This document shows, piece by piece, positions 1-5,098 of a stretch of DNA of 5,098 nt; positions within the stretch are counted from its first letter, which is position 1; each line of letters begins with the position of its first letter. The notes beneath the pieces were generated by a model. The model ran no database searches and was not told the origin of the DNA. It was given only the letters and a program-made list of their open reading frames with translations. The translations under genes were made by a program, and so were the position numbers. The stretch spans positions 1-5,098 of the forward strand of contig JAKALV010000251.1 in the NCBI GenBank assembly GCA_021824055.1. The letters run 5' to 3'. The DNA is from Acidobacteriota bacterium. GTDB taxonomy: Bacteria > Acidobacteriota > Vicinamibacteria > Vicinamibacterales > SCN-69-37.

Positions 1-259
1 CAACGGCGGAGCCACGACCGCGGCGCTGGAGATCGCCCTCGCGCTGTTGTTCGTGGGCGCCGCCGGCGCCATGCTCTTTCGCGAGCCACGCGCGGCCCTG
101 TGGCTCGGCGCGCTCGCCTTCCTGGCCCACGCCCTGCTGGATCTGGCTCACCGCCCTGGCGGATTGTCGACGGACCTGATCCCGCGGTCCTACCTGATCG
201 GATGCGCGCTATACGACGGCTACCTCGCCGGGTTATGTTTCCTCGCGCGACAACGCTAG
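1..259 (+). CDS. Small integral membrane protein, 3' part only
   Basis: The reading frame is open from the window edge (first full codon at base 2) to the TAG at 257-259, giving 85 residues of a C-terminal part. It is strongly hydrophobic, with about three membrane segments: roughly visible residues 8-26 (ALEIALALLFVG region), 31-50 (LWLGALAFLAHALLDLAH) and 66-82 (SYLIGCALYDGYLAGLCFLA). Between the last two lies a short polar loop with RPGGLSTDLIPRSY. The His/Asp-containing motif AHALLDLAH, then a loop with Pro-Arg and a final helix with YDGYLAG, recalls small uncharacterised membrane proteins of the 'HPLWDxxHH...VPxWYP...CxxFD' type, but I cannot name a family with certainty. An internal TTG at 47 could act as a start, but the frame carries on as hydrophobic protein upstream of it, so I treat the gene as truncated by the window. 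It ends 15 bases before the phosphatase gene and could share its transcript. The function is unknown. Confidence 0.72.
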   Translation, partial: NGGATTAALEIALALLFVGAAGAMLFREPRAALWLGALAFLAHALLDLAHRPGGLSTDLIPRSYLIGCALYDGYLAGLCFLARQR

Positions 260-274
260 ACACGAGACCACACT

Positions 275-1927
275 ATGAAGATTCGTTCCATCGTCGTTCT
301 GTTGATCCTGATCGCCGGATTGCACGTGGCCGCACAGTCCCGGCCGGCGGCACCGCACACGGCGGCGCGGAAGCGCGCCACCCCGTCCCTGGTGGTCCTG
401 ATCGTCGTCGATCAGTTCCGCGGGGACTACGTGCAGCGCTACGGCGGACAGTGGACCAAGGGCTTGCGCCGGCTGATCGACCACGGCGCCTACTTTCCGC
501 TGGCGGCGTATCCGTACGCGGGCACGCTGACCTGCGCGGGTCATACCACGATCGGCACGGGCGCGTTTCCCCACACGCACGGCATGATCGCGAATGCCTG
601 GTTCGATCGCGCGTCAAAACGCTCGACCGCGTGCACCGAGGACGCCGGCGTGACATCCGTTCCGTTTGGCGGCGGCGCGGGCGTTGAGCACCACGGCCCG
701 AAATGGCTGATGACGAATACGTTCGCCGACGAGCTGCGCAACCAGGAGACCACCCCACCGCACATCGTCAGCATCTCGCTCAAGGCCCGCTCGGCCATTG
801 GCATGGCGGGCCACGGCGGCGATCTCGTCGTGTGGCACGAGGACAACGGCACCTGGGCCACGTCGAGCGCGTTCGCGACGTCCGCGCGCGCGGACGTGGA
901 CGCCTATGAACGCGCGCACCCCATCGCGCAGCAGTACGGGCGTATCTGGGACCGGCTGCTGCCGCCGGCGGCGTACTTCTTCGATGATGACGGCCTGGGT
1001 GAGCAGGCGCTCGCCGGTGGCACCACGAAGTTCCCACACCCGCAAACGCGGCCGGGCGGCACGGTCGACCAGGCATTCATCAACACCTGGGAGCGGACGC
1101 CGTTTGTCGACGAAGCGCTCGCCGACATGGCGATCACCTTCTCCGAACCGCTCGGCAAGGGCGCCGGCACCGACATGGTGGCCGTCAGCTTCTCCGCGCT
1201 CGATTACGTCGGACACGCCTTCGGCCCGAAGAGCCAGGAAGTGCAGGATGTGCTCGCGCGCCTGGACGTGCAGCTCGGCCAGCTGTTTGACGCGCTCGAC
1301 CGCCGCGTCGGCGCGGGACAGTACGTCGTTGGGTTCTCGGCGGATCACGGGGTGGCGCCGATCCCGGAACAGGTGGCCGCGATGGGCCTCGACGCCGGCC
1401 GGTTCACCGCGGCGAGCGTGAACACGCGCGTTCAGGGCGCGTGGCAGATGTTCGCCGCCGACGGCGCCAGCCCGATCGCCAGCAGCAACGGCACGGACAT
1501 TTACTTCACGCCGTCGGCGCTGGCCATCCTGCGCGGCAATCGCGCGGCGCGCCAGGCCATCACGGACGCGGCGTTGTCGGCGCCAGGTATCAGCCGTGCC
1601 TACTGGGGCGACGATCTGACGCGCGCGGCCGCCAGCGACGATGGCACGAAGCGCGCGGCCATGTTGAGTTACGTGCCGGGCCGGAGCGCGGATCTGGTGC
1701 TGATTCCCAAGCAGTACTGGATGGCCGCGGCGGGCGGCACCACGCATGGAACCCCCTACGCGTACGACCAGCGCGTGCCGGTCGTCCTGATGGGGTTCGG
1801 GATTCAGCCGGGACGGTATCTGACCACCGCAACGCCCGCGGACATCGCGCCGACGTTCGCGCTGCTCGCCGGCATCACGCTGCCGCGCGCGGAGGGCCGG
1901 CCGCTGACCGAGGCGGTGGTGCGCTGA
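275..1927 (+). CDS. Secreted PafA-like alkaline phosphatase / type I phosphodiesterase family protein
   Basis: This 550-residue protein belongs to the alkaline phosphatase superfamily (Phosphodiest/NPP fold) and hydrolyses phosphate esters outside the cytoplasm. Residues 1-20 are a classic signal peptide (MKIRS, then hydrophobic VVLLILIAGL, cleavage near AHVAA|QS-type Ala residues). All expected active-site residues are visible: metal-ligand Asp46 (IVVDQF), probable nucleophile Thr86 in LTCAGHTTIGTG, Asn107, the Lys170-x-Arg172 pair in SLKARSA, Asp310 and His314 (SALDYVGH), Asp357-His358 (SADHGV) and His491 (HGTPY). The Asn plus Lys-x-Arg set matches the phosphate-binding residues known in Elizabethkingia PafA, also about 546 residues long. 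This favours a monoesterase acting on phosphate esters rather than a strict NPP-type diesterase, which is an inference. The ATG at 275 follows only a weak GAGA (264-267). Its stop overlaps the next gene's likely start. No Pho-box-like promoter was seen. Confidence 0.93.
   Translation: MKIRSIVVLLILIAGLHVAAQSRPAAPHTAARKRATPSLVVLIVVDQFRGDYVQRYGGQWTKGLRRLIDHGAYFPLAAYPYAGTLTCAGHTTIGTGAFPHTHGMIANAWFDRASKRSTACTEDAGVTSVPFGGGAGVEHHGPKWLMTNTFADELRNQETTPPHIVSISLKARSAIGMAGHGGDLVVWHEDNGTWATSSAFATSARADVDAYERAHPIAQQYGRIWDRLLPPAAYFFDDDGLGEQALAGGTTKFPHPQTRPGGTVDQAFINTWERTPFVDEALADMAITFSEPLGKGAGTDMVAVSFSALDYVGHAFGPKSQEVQDVLARLDVQLGQLFDALDRRVGAGQYVVGFSADHGVAPIPEQVAAMGLDAGRFTAASVNTRVQGAWQMFAADGASPIASSNGTDIYFTPSALAILRGNRAARQAITDAALSAPGISRAYWGDDLTRAAASDDGTKRAAMLSYVPGRSADLVLIPKQYWMAAAGGTTHGTPYAYDQRVPVVLMGFGIQPGRYLTTATPADIAPTFALLAGITLPRAEGRPLTEAVVR
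1924..1927 (+). promoter_or_regulatory. CTGA stop/start overlap between phosphatase and ATL genes
   Basis: The TGA ending the phosphatase (1925-1927) overlaps a CTG codon (1924-1926) in the ATL frame. No ATG, GTG or TTG occurs in that frame between the family's expected N-terminus and codon 14 (ATG 1963). GAGG at 1910-1913 sits 10 bases before the CTG and could serve as ribosome binding site. No such site precedes 1963, where the upstream bases read cctccgg. This supports coupled translation from a rare CTG start, but only by inference. Confidence 0.4.
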
Positions 1928-2253
1928 CCCCCTCGTCGATCTTCAGCCGCCGTGTCCTCCGGATGGTGGCGGCCATCCCGTCCGGACGAGTCGCGACCTA
2001 CGGCGACATCGCGCGACTGGCGGGCCGTCCGGGCGCGGCCCGCGCGGTGGGCAATATCCTCCGCGACGCACCCGATCCGCGCGTGCCGTACCACCGGGTC
2101 ATCGCGGCGGGCGGCGCGCTCGGCGGCTTTGGACGCGCGCCGCATCTCAAGCGGGCGCTGCTCTCCGCCGAAGGGCATACGTTCCGGGGGCGCCGCCTCC
2201 TGGGATTCGCCGAGCGGCGCTGGACCGCGCCGGCGCGGCCCGCGAAGAAATAG
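1924..2253 (+). CDS. Alkyltransferase-like (ATL) protein, MGMT fold with Tyr in place of the active-site Cys
   Basis: This protein has the C-terminal DNA-binding fold of O6-alkylguanine-DNA alkyltransferases (Ada/Ogt/MGMT). From the start chosen it has 109 residues: helix 1 (about 4-17), the turn IPSGRVATYGDIA (18-30), the recognition helix with Arg40 in AARAVGNIL, then VPYHRVIAAGG (54-64). The alkyl-acceptor motif PCHRV is PYHRV here (Tyr56), so alkyl transfer is not expected. ATL proteins, such as fission yeast Atl1 with Trp at this place, bind alkylated guanine, flip it and pass it to nucleotide excision repair. Tyr26 and Arg40 fit the flipping Tyr and the Arg finger of Atl1. An ATG at 1963 would give 96 residues but would cut off helix 1. 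The CTG at 1924 keeps it, overlaps the previous stop (CTGA) and has GAGG at 1910-1913, so I prefer it. A gene finder may pick 1963. Role in repair is inferred. Confidence 0.85.
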   Translation: MTPSSIFSRRVLRMVAAIPSGRVATYGDIARLAGRPGAARAVGNILRDAPDPRVPYHRVIAAGGALGGFGRAPHLKRALLSAEGHTFRGRRLLGFAERRWTAPARPAKK

Positions 2254-2294
2254 CACCGGGTATCTTGCATTCGCGGCGTCGATTCGTCACTCTT

Positions 2295-2315
2295 AGCGCG
2301 GTCGCCCGGCGCGCT
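2295..2315. repeat. Short inverted repeat in the ATL-tetR gap
   Basis: AGCGCG (2295-2300) pairs perfectly with CGCGCT (2310-2315) around a 9-base loop. No T-run follows, so it does not look like a rho-independent terminator. In DNA this GC-rich a six-base match can arise by chance. It is the only notable structure I saw in the 110-base gap between the two genes (2254-2363), and could at most be a weak regulatory hairpin. Confidence 0.2.
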
Positions 2316-2363
2316 GTCTGCCAGCCCTTCGCTCTCACACCTCGCGCACTGGCTTGATCCCTC

Positions 2364-2990
2364 ATGAAACAGGAAGCCCGTTCAGAACGCAGCCGCACTC
2401 AGATTCTCAGCGCCGCCCTGCGCCTGTTCTCGAGCCAGGGATACCGCGGCACCAACATGCGCGAGATCGCCGAGGCGGCGGGCGTCTCCACCGGCAACGT
2501 GTATCACCAGTTCAAGGGGAAGGAAGCGGTCTTTCAGACGCTGCTCGATGACTACGCGGTCATGGTGGCGAGCCCGGACTACCCCTTCAACACGGCCGTC
2601 GCCGAAGGCGCGTTTCCCGAGGATCTGGAGAAGCTCGCCGCCGCGGTCCGGCTCGGGCTGGAGCAGACACGGGCTCATGCCCTGCTCGTGTACGTCGATG
2701 TCATCGAGTTCGACGGCCGGCACCTTCGGCAATTTCACGAGAACCTGACCGGCCGGTTCACGACCTACCTGCAGACCGAGGCCGGCCGGCGTTCCGCCTC
2801 CCTCATCAGGGACGGCGTGTCGCCGCTGACGGCCATCCAGTTCACGACGCGCTTTCTCCGGAAGTTCTTTGAAATTGAGGTGTTGTTCGGCGTCGGCAAG
2901 GAACATTGCGGCCGCGAAAGCTCGGAGGTTCTGGCCGAAATGATCGAGATCCTGAAATTCGGCCTGCTTCCGCCCCGCGGCAGAGGCTAG
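2364..2990 (+). CDS. TetR/AcrR family transcriptional regulator
   Basis: This is a 208-residue protein, the usual size for TetR-family repressors, which bind operator DNA as dimers and let go when a ligand binds the C-terminal domain. The N-terminal domain (about 8-64) is typical: SRTQILSAALRLFSSQGY (helix 1), GTNMREIAEAAGVSTGNVYHQFKGKEAV (helices 2-4, helix-turn-helix about 30-50) and then FQTLLDDY. The C-terminal part (65-208) is helical and variable. It has an EFDGRHLRQFHENLT stretch and ends in FGLLPPRGRG, but I cannot tell the ligand. An in-frame TGA at 2355-2357 leaves ATG 2364 as the first possible start, and the protein begins where the family usually does. No clear Shine-Dalgarno sequence precedes it. 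It lies 110 bases after the ATL gene and 46 bases before the sigma factor, with all three on the same strand, so it could act on itself or on either neighbour. No operator palindrome was found. Confidence 0.93.
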   Translation: MKQEARSERSRTQILSAALRLFSSQGYRGTNMREIAEAAGVSTGNVYHQFKGKEAVFQTLLDDYAVMVASPDYPFNTAVAEGAFPEDLEKLAAAVRLGLEQTRAHALLVYVDVIEFDGRHLRQFHENLTGRFTTYLQTEAGRRSASLIRDGVSPLTAIQFTTRFLRKFFEIEVLFGVGKEHCGRESSEVLAEMIEILKFGLLPPRGRG

Positions 2991-3036
2991 GCAACCCCAC
3001 AAGGGGGCACCGCCGTCCAAGACCCTGACGAGCGAC

Positions 3037-3609
3037 GTGCAGGGACATCCAGACGTCCAACTGGCAGCCCGCTGCCGGACGGGCGAATCGGCGGCTTTCG
3101 AAGAGCTCTACCGGGCTCATTCTCCGCGACTCTTCGGCTTGGCGTGCCGAATGGTGGGGCGCAGCTTTGCCGAGGATCTGCTGCAGGACATCTTCCTGAC
3201 CGCCCACCGCAAGCTCGACCGGTACCGTGGCGAGTCGTCGCTCGGCACCTGGTTGTTCCGCGTGGCCACGAACGTCTGCCTCGACCACCTGCGGAGCCGG
3301 AGCAACCGGAACGCGCAGCTCACGAGCGAGTTCGACGAGGCGGTCTCGCCCGACGAACTCGCGGCCGGCAGTGCCGGGCCGGTGATGGGCGTGGTGGACC
3401 GCATGGATCTCGAGCGGGCGCTGGCGGACCTGCCGCCCGGGTGTCGCGCGGTGTTCGTGCTGCACGACGTCGAGGGGTTCGAGCACCGCGAGATCGCGGA
3501 GCAACTCGGCGTGGCGGAAGGCACGTCGAAATCTCAGCTGCACAAGGCGCGGCTGCGCCTGCGTCGCGCGCTTACGACGCCGGACGCGCGCGGGAAAGAC
3601 CCACGATGA
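3037..3609 (+). CDS. ECF-type RNA polymerase sigma factor (sigma-70 family)
   Basis: This 190-residue protein directs core RNA polymerase to a dedicated set of promoters. Region 2 spans about residues 19-90: AFEELYRAHSPRLF, then the core-binding EDLLQDIFLTAHRKLDRY (46-63) and the -10 recognition stretch GTWLFRVATNVCLDHLRSR (70-88). A linker rich in Ser, Glu and Asp follows (89-120). Region 4 spans about 125-178, with LADLPPGCRAVFVLHDVEGF and the helix-turn-helix HREIAEQLGVAEGTSKSQLHKAR that reads the -35 element. There is no region 1.1 or 3, as is normal for ECF factors. The start is GTG 3037; the family usually opens a few residues before the DxxLxxRxxxG motif (here DVQLAARCRTG), which fits. 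The ribosome binding site is weak. Its TGA overlaps the ATG of the anti-sigma gene, the common pattern for a sigma/anti-sigma pair. The regulon cannot be read from this window. Confidence 0.95.
   Translation: MQGHPDVQLAARCRTGESAAFEELYRAHSPRLFGLACRMVGRSFAEDLLQDIFLTAHRKLDRYRGESSLGTWLFRVATNVCLDHLRSRSNRNAQLTSEFDEAVSPDELAAGSAGPVMGVVDRMDLERALADLPPGCRAVFVLHDVEGFEHREIAEQLGVAEGTSKSQLHKARLRLRRALTTPDARGKDPR
3606..3609 (+). promoter_or_regulatory. ATGA overlap coupling sigma and anti-sigma genes
   Basis: The anti-sigma start ATG (3606-3608) overlaps the sigma factor's TGA (3607-3609). GGGA at 3592-3595, ten bases upstream, is a possible ribosome binding site inside the sigma gene. The arrangement points to translational coupling, which would keep the two proteins near a fixed ratio. 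Confidence 0.8.
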
Positions 3610-4307
3610 CGACCTGTTCGGAGATTCAGCCTTCTCTCAGCGACTATGCCGACGGCGCGCTCGCTCCGGACGCGCGCGCGGCCGTTGAAGCGCACCTGGC
3701 GGCGTGCCCGGGATGCCGCGAGGTCGTGCGCGATTTCGAGCGGCTGCGTGACGCGGCCGGCGCGCTCGGCCCGATCGTGCCGCCGCCGCAGGTCTGGCAG
3801 CGGATCTTTGCGGCGCTGCCGAGCCAGCGCCGTCAGGCACGGGCTCAGTGGCTCGGCCTGGCCGCGGCGCTCGTGTTGATCACGGCCGGCGCCTATTTCT
3901 TCGCGCGCGCCACCGCGCCGGCCGCGCCATCGCCGGCGCACACCGATGCGTCGGGCAACGCGGCGAGCGGCGCCACCGTCGAAACAGTTGACCAGGAGCT
4001 GGCGACGGCCGCGAAGCACTACGAAAACGCGATCACGCAGCTCGAAGCCGTGGCCAAGCAGGATGCGAGCACGTTGCCGCCTGACGCGGCGGCCCGGTTG
4101 CAGGTGTCGTTGACGCAGATCGACAAGTACATCGCGGAGAGCCGCGCGGCCCTGGCGAGCGAGCCGCAGAGCGAACCGGCTCGAGACAGTTTGTTCAGCG
4201 CGTTGCGGCGCAAGGTGAGCATCCTGCAGGACACGGTGGCCCTGATGGGCGCCATGCAGCGCGGGGATCCGGAAGCGGCCGCGAAGATCATCGGTGGGAA
4301 ATCGTGA
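3606..4307 (+). CDS. Membrane-anchored zinc-finger (zf-HC2/ZAS) anti-sigma factor
   Basis: This 233-residue protein is the probable inhibitor of the sigma factor encoded just upstream. Residues 1-40 form the zinc-binding anti-sigma domain: Cys4, then LSDYADGAL (11-19) and the hallmark HLAACPGC with His30, Cys34 and Cys37. One membrane helix spans about 82-100 (WLGLAAALVLITAGAYFFA) after a basic stretch (RRQAR), which puts the zinc domain in the cytoplasm. A Pro/Ala/Ser-rich linker (102-124) leads to an outside domain (125-229) of long helices: DQELATAAKHYENAITQLEAVAK, LQVSLTQIDKYIAESRAAL and SLFSALRRKVSILQDTVALM. This helical part resembles the C-terminal regions of many zf-HC2 proteins from Acidobacteriota and Gemmatimonadota, and may sense the signal or bind a partner. 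The start codon overlaps the sigma stop. Its TGA lies within the ribosome binding site of the next gene. Binding to the neighbouring sigma factor is inferred from order and domains. Confidence 0.92.
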   Translation: MTTCSEIQPSLSDYADGALAPDARAAVEAHLAACPGCREVVRDFERLRDAAGALGPIVPPPQVWQRIFAALPSQRRQARAQWLGLAAALVLITAGAYFFARATAPAAPSPAHTDASGNAASGATVETVDQELATAAKHYENAITQLEAVAKQDASTLPPDAAARLQVSLTQIDKYIAESRAALASEPQSEPARDSLFSALRRKVSILQDTVALMGAMQRGDPEAAAKIIGGKS

Positions 4308-4310
4308 GGA
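4306..4310 (+). promoter_or_regulatory. Shine-Dalgarno sequence of the DUF4097-type gene
   Basis: GAGGA lies 8 bases before ATG 4319 and overlaps the last two bases of the anti-sigma stop codon (TGA 4305-4307). It is the clearest ribosome binding site in the window, it fixes the start of the next gene, and it ties that gene to the sigma operon. Confidence 0.75.
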
Positions 4311-4318
4311 CAACACAC

Positions 4319-5098
4319 ATGGCTCGAACGTTCATCCTGACGGCCGCAATGGCGGGTCTGCTGCTTGGCCGGCCGGCGCAGGCCAGCGCGCAGCGCGTGC
4401 ACGTTGATGTCAGCGTGTCGGCGGACATCACGCGGGAAATCCGCGATGCGCTGCGCGAGGTCGCGAACGGCGTCAGCGACACGCTGCGCGATGTCAGCCG
4501 GGATATCAACCGGGACCTCGGCCGCGAGATCGCCGAGGGCCTGCGCGACCTGACGAAGCATGGCCGCCTCGGCGCGTGGGACGGCGGCTGGCGCAGGGCG
4601 CAGGAGCGCAACTGGAACGCCCGCGCCGACGATCGCCAGTCGCGCACGCTCGCGATCGGCCCGAACGGCACCCTGGAGCTGCACAATCTGGCAGGCGACA
4701 TCACCGTCACGGCGGGCAGCGGACGGGACGCCACGGTCGAGGTGCTTCGTCATTCACGCGGCCGGACGGACGCGGACGCCCGCCTCGGGCTGGAACGCGT
4801 CACGGTCAACCAGCAGGTCACCGGCACACGGGCCACGGTCAGGGCCGACTATCCGAACGAGCGGCCGTCGGTCTACAGCGTGCGGGTGGACATGATCGTC
4901 TCCGCGCCGGCCGGCACGCGTCTGGTGATCAACAGTCTGTCGGGCAGCATCAGGATCACCGGCATTCAGGGAGAGACGGCCGCAAATACCATGAGCGGCG
5001 ACGTCGCGTTGCGCAACGTCGGGACCGTGTCCGAGGCGAAGACCGCGTCGGGTGACGTCAGCATCATCGGGGCGGCCGGGGACGGATCGCTCGACGCC
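4319..5098 (+). CDS. Exported DUF4097-type beta-repeat protein, 5' part only
   Basis: The frame opens at ATG 4319 and has no stop before the window ends, giving 260 N-terminal residues. Residues 1-24 look like a signal peptide (MARTFILTAAMAGLLLG, cleavage near AQASA|Q). Residues 36-80 form a highly charged amphipathic helix with regularly spaced Ile, Leu and Val. A Trp/Arg-rich link follows (87-110). From about 111 the sequence becomes beta-strand repeats: GTLELHNLAGDITVTAG, a VYSVRVDMIVSAPAGTRLVI block, then SGSI (208), SGDV (226) and SGDV (244) at an exact 18-residue spacing. This is the pattern of DUF4097/putative-adhesin (LiaG-like) proteins, which fold as right-handed beta structures of unknown biochemical role. 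Close coupling to the sigma/anti-sigma pair suggests a sigma-controlled envelope protein. The C-terminus is missing, so a second domain or anchor cannot be excluded. The family call is good; the function is unknown. Confidence 0.85.
   Translation, partial: MARTFILTAAMAGLLLGRPAQASAQRVHVDVSVSADITREIRDALREVANGVSDTLRDVSRDINRDLGREIAEGLRDLTKHGRLGAWDGGWRRAQERNWNARADDRQSRTLAIGPNGTLELHNLAGDITVTAGSGRDATVEVLRHSRGRTDADARLGLERVTVNQQVTGTRATVRADYPNERPSVYSVRVDMIVSAPAGTRLVINSLSGSIRITGIQGETAANTMSGDVALRNVGTVSEAKTASGDVSIIGAAGDGSLDA
4940..5059 (+). repeat. 54-base-period coding repeats (SGSI/SGDV beta turns)
   Basis: Three Ser-Gly-[Ser/Asp]-[Ile/Val] motifs begin at 4940, 4994 and 5048, exactly 54 bases (18 residues) apart, each followed by alternating hydrophobic residues. 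The DNA has diverged, so these are old protein repeats shaped by a beta-coil fold, not recent tandem duplications. More copies probably lie beyond the window. Confidence 0.6.

Noticed and set aside
614..1747. A 377-codon open frame on the minus strand inside the phosphatase gene
   Set aside because: It is antisense to a well-supported gene and is low in complexity (Arg, Ala, Gly and Val). In GC-rich DNA long antisense frames are expected, and it shows no family motif.
1441..1923. Upstream extension of the ATL frame, which could suggest an N-terminal domain
   Set aside because: It overlaps the phosphatase's essential C-terminal part (including His491) and has the composition of an out-of-frame shadow. 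MGMT homology starts only around 1930.
2265..2293. TTGCAT (2265-2270) with CACTCT (2288-2293) as a promoter for tetR
   Set aside because: The -35 match is partial and the -10 match very poor. It cannot be told from chance by eye.
2900..2907. GGAACATT as an ECF-type -35 element for autoregulation of the sigma operon
   Set aside because: No matching -10 element stands at the usual distance, the site lies inside tetR about 130 bases before the sigma start, and a GGAAC match alone is weak.
2995..3006. CCCC-ACAA-GGGG hairpin between tetR and the sigma gene, as a terminator
   Set aside because: The stem is only four base pairs and no T-run follows. Termination here is not supported.
3144..3605. 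Upstream extension of the anti-sigma frame, giving a 387-codon reading frame
   Set aside because: The extension reads as Arg/Pro/Ala-rich nonsense across the sigma factor gene. The zinc-binding domain begins right after ATG 3606, which overlaps the sigma stop.
4424..4558. Tandem DNA duplication behind the repeated Leu-Arg-Asp-type segments
   Set aside because: The periodicity is at the protein level only. Codons differ between units and no clean DNA repeat unit aligns.

Overview
The window is GC-rich, with G or C at most third codon positions, and holds seven closely packed genes, all on the plus strand. The gene set and style suggest a soil or sediment bacterium of the Acidobacteriota (perhaps Vicinamibacteria) or a similar GC-rich phylum. 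It contains a secreted PafA-like phosphatase, an ECF sigma factor, a zf-HC2 anti-sigma factor with a helical C-terminal domain, and a DUF4097-type protein. The phylum is an inference from style, not from a marker gene.

Left part (1-2253): the 3' end of a small membrane protein gene is followed after 15 bases by a secreted alkaline phosphatase/phosphodiesterase with a complete PafA-type active site. Its stop overlaps the likely start (a CTG) of a small MGMT-fold protein. That protein has Tyr where O6-alkylguanine-DNA alkyltransferases have the acceptor Cys, so it reads as an alkyltransferase-like (ATL) DNA-damage recognition protein rather than a repair enzyme.

Middle (2254-2990): a 110-base gap without a gene, then a TetR/AcrR-type repressor gene whose start is fixed by an in-frame stop just upstream.

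Right part (3037-5098): an ECF sigma factor, a membrane-anchored zinc-finger anti-sigma factor (ATGA overlap) and an exported DUF4097-type beta-repeat protein (Shine-Dalgarno sequence laid over the anti-sigma stop) form a tightly coupled operon that runs off the 3' edge. The likely logic is that the anti-sigma protein holds the sigma factor at the membrane and an envelope signal releases it. The DUF4097 protein would be a co-expressed envelope component or target. The signal is not visible in the sequence.

I found no RNA genes, CRISPR arrays, insertion sequences, tRNA-linked attachment sites or convincing intrinsic terminators. Nothing here is clearly a new system. The points most worth a second look are the Tyr-for-Cys ATL with its CTG/TGA overlap, and the 11-residue-periodic amphipathic helix placed before the beta repeats of the last protein.
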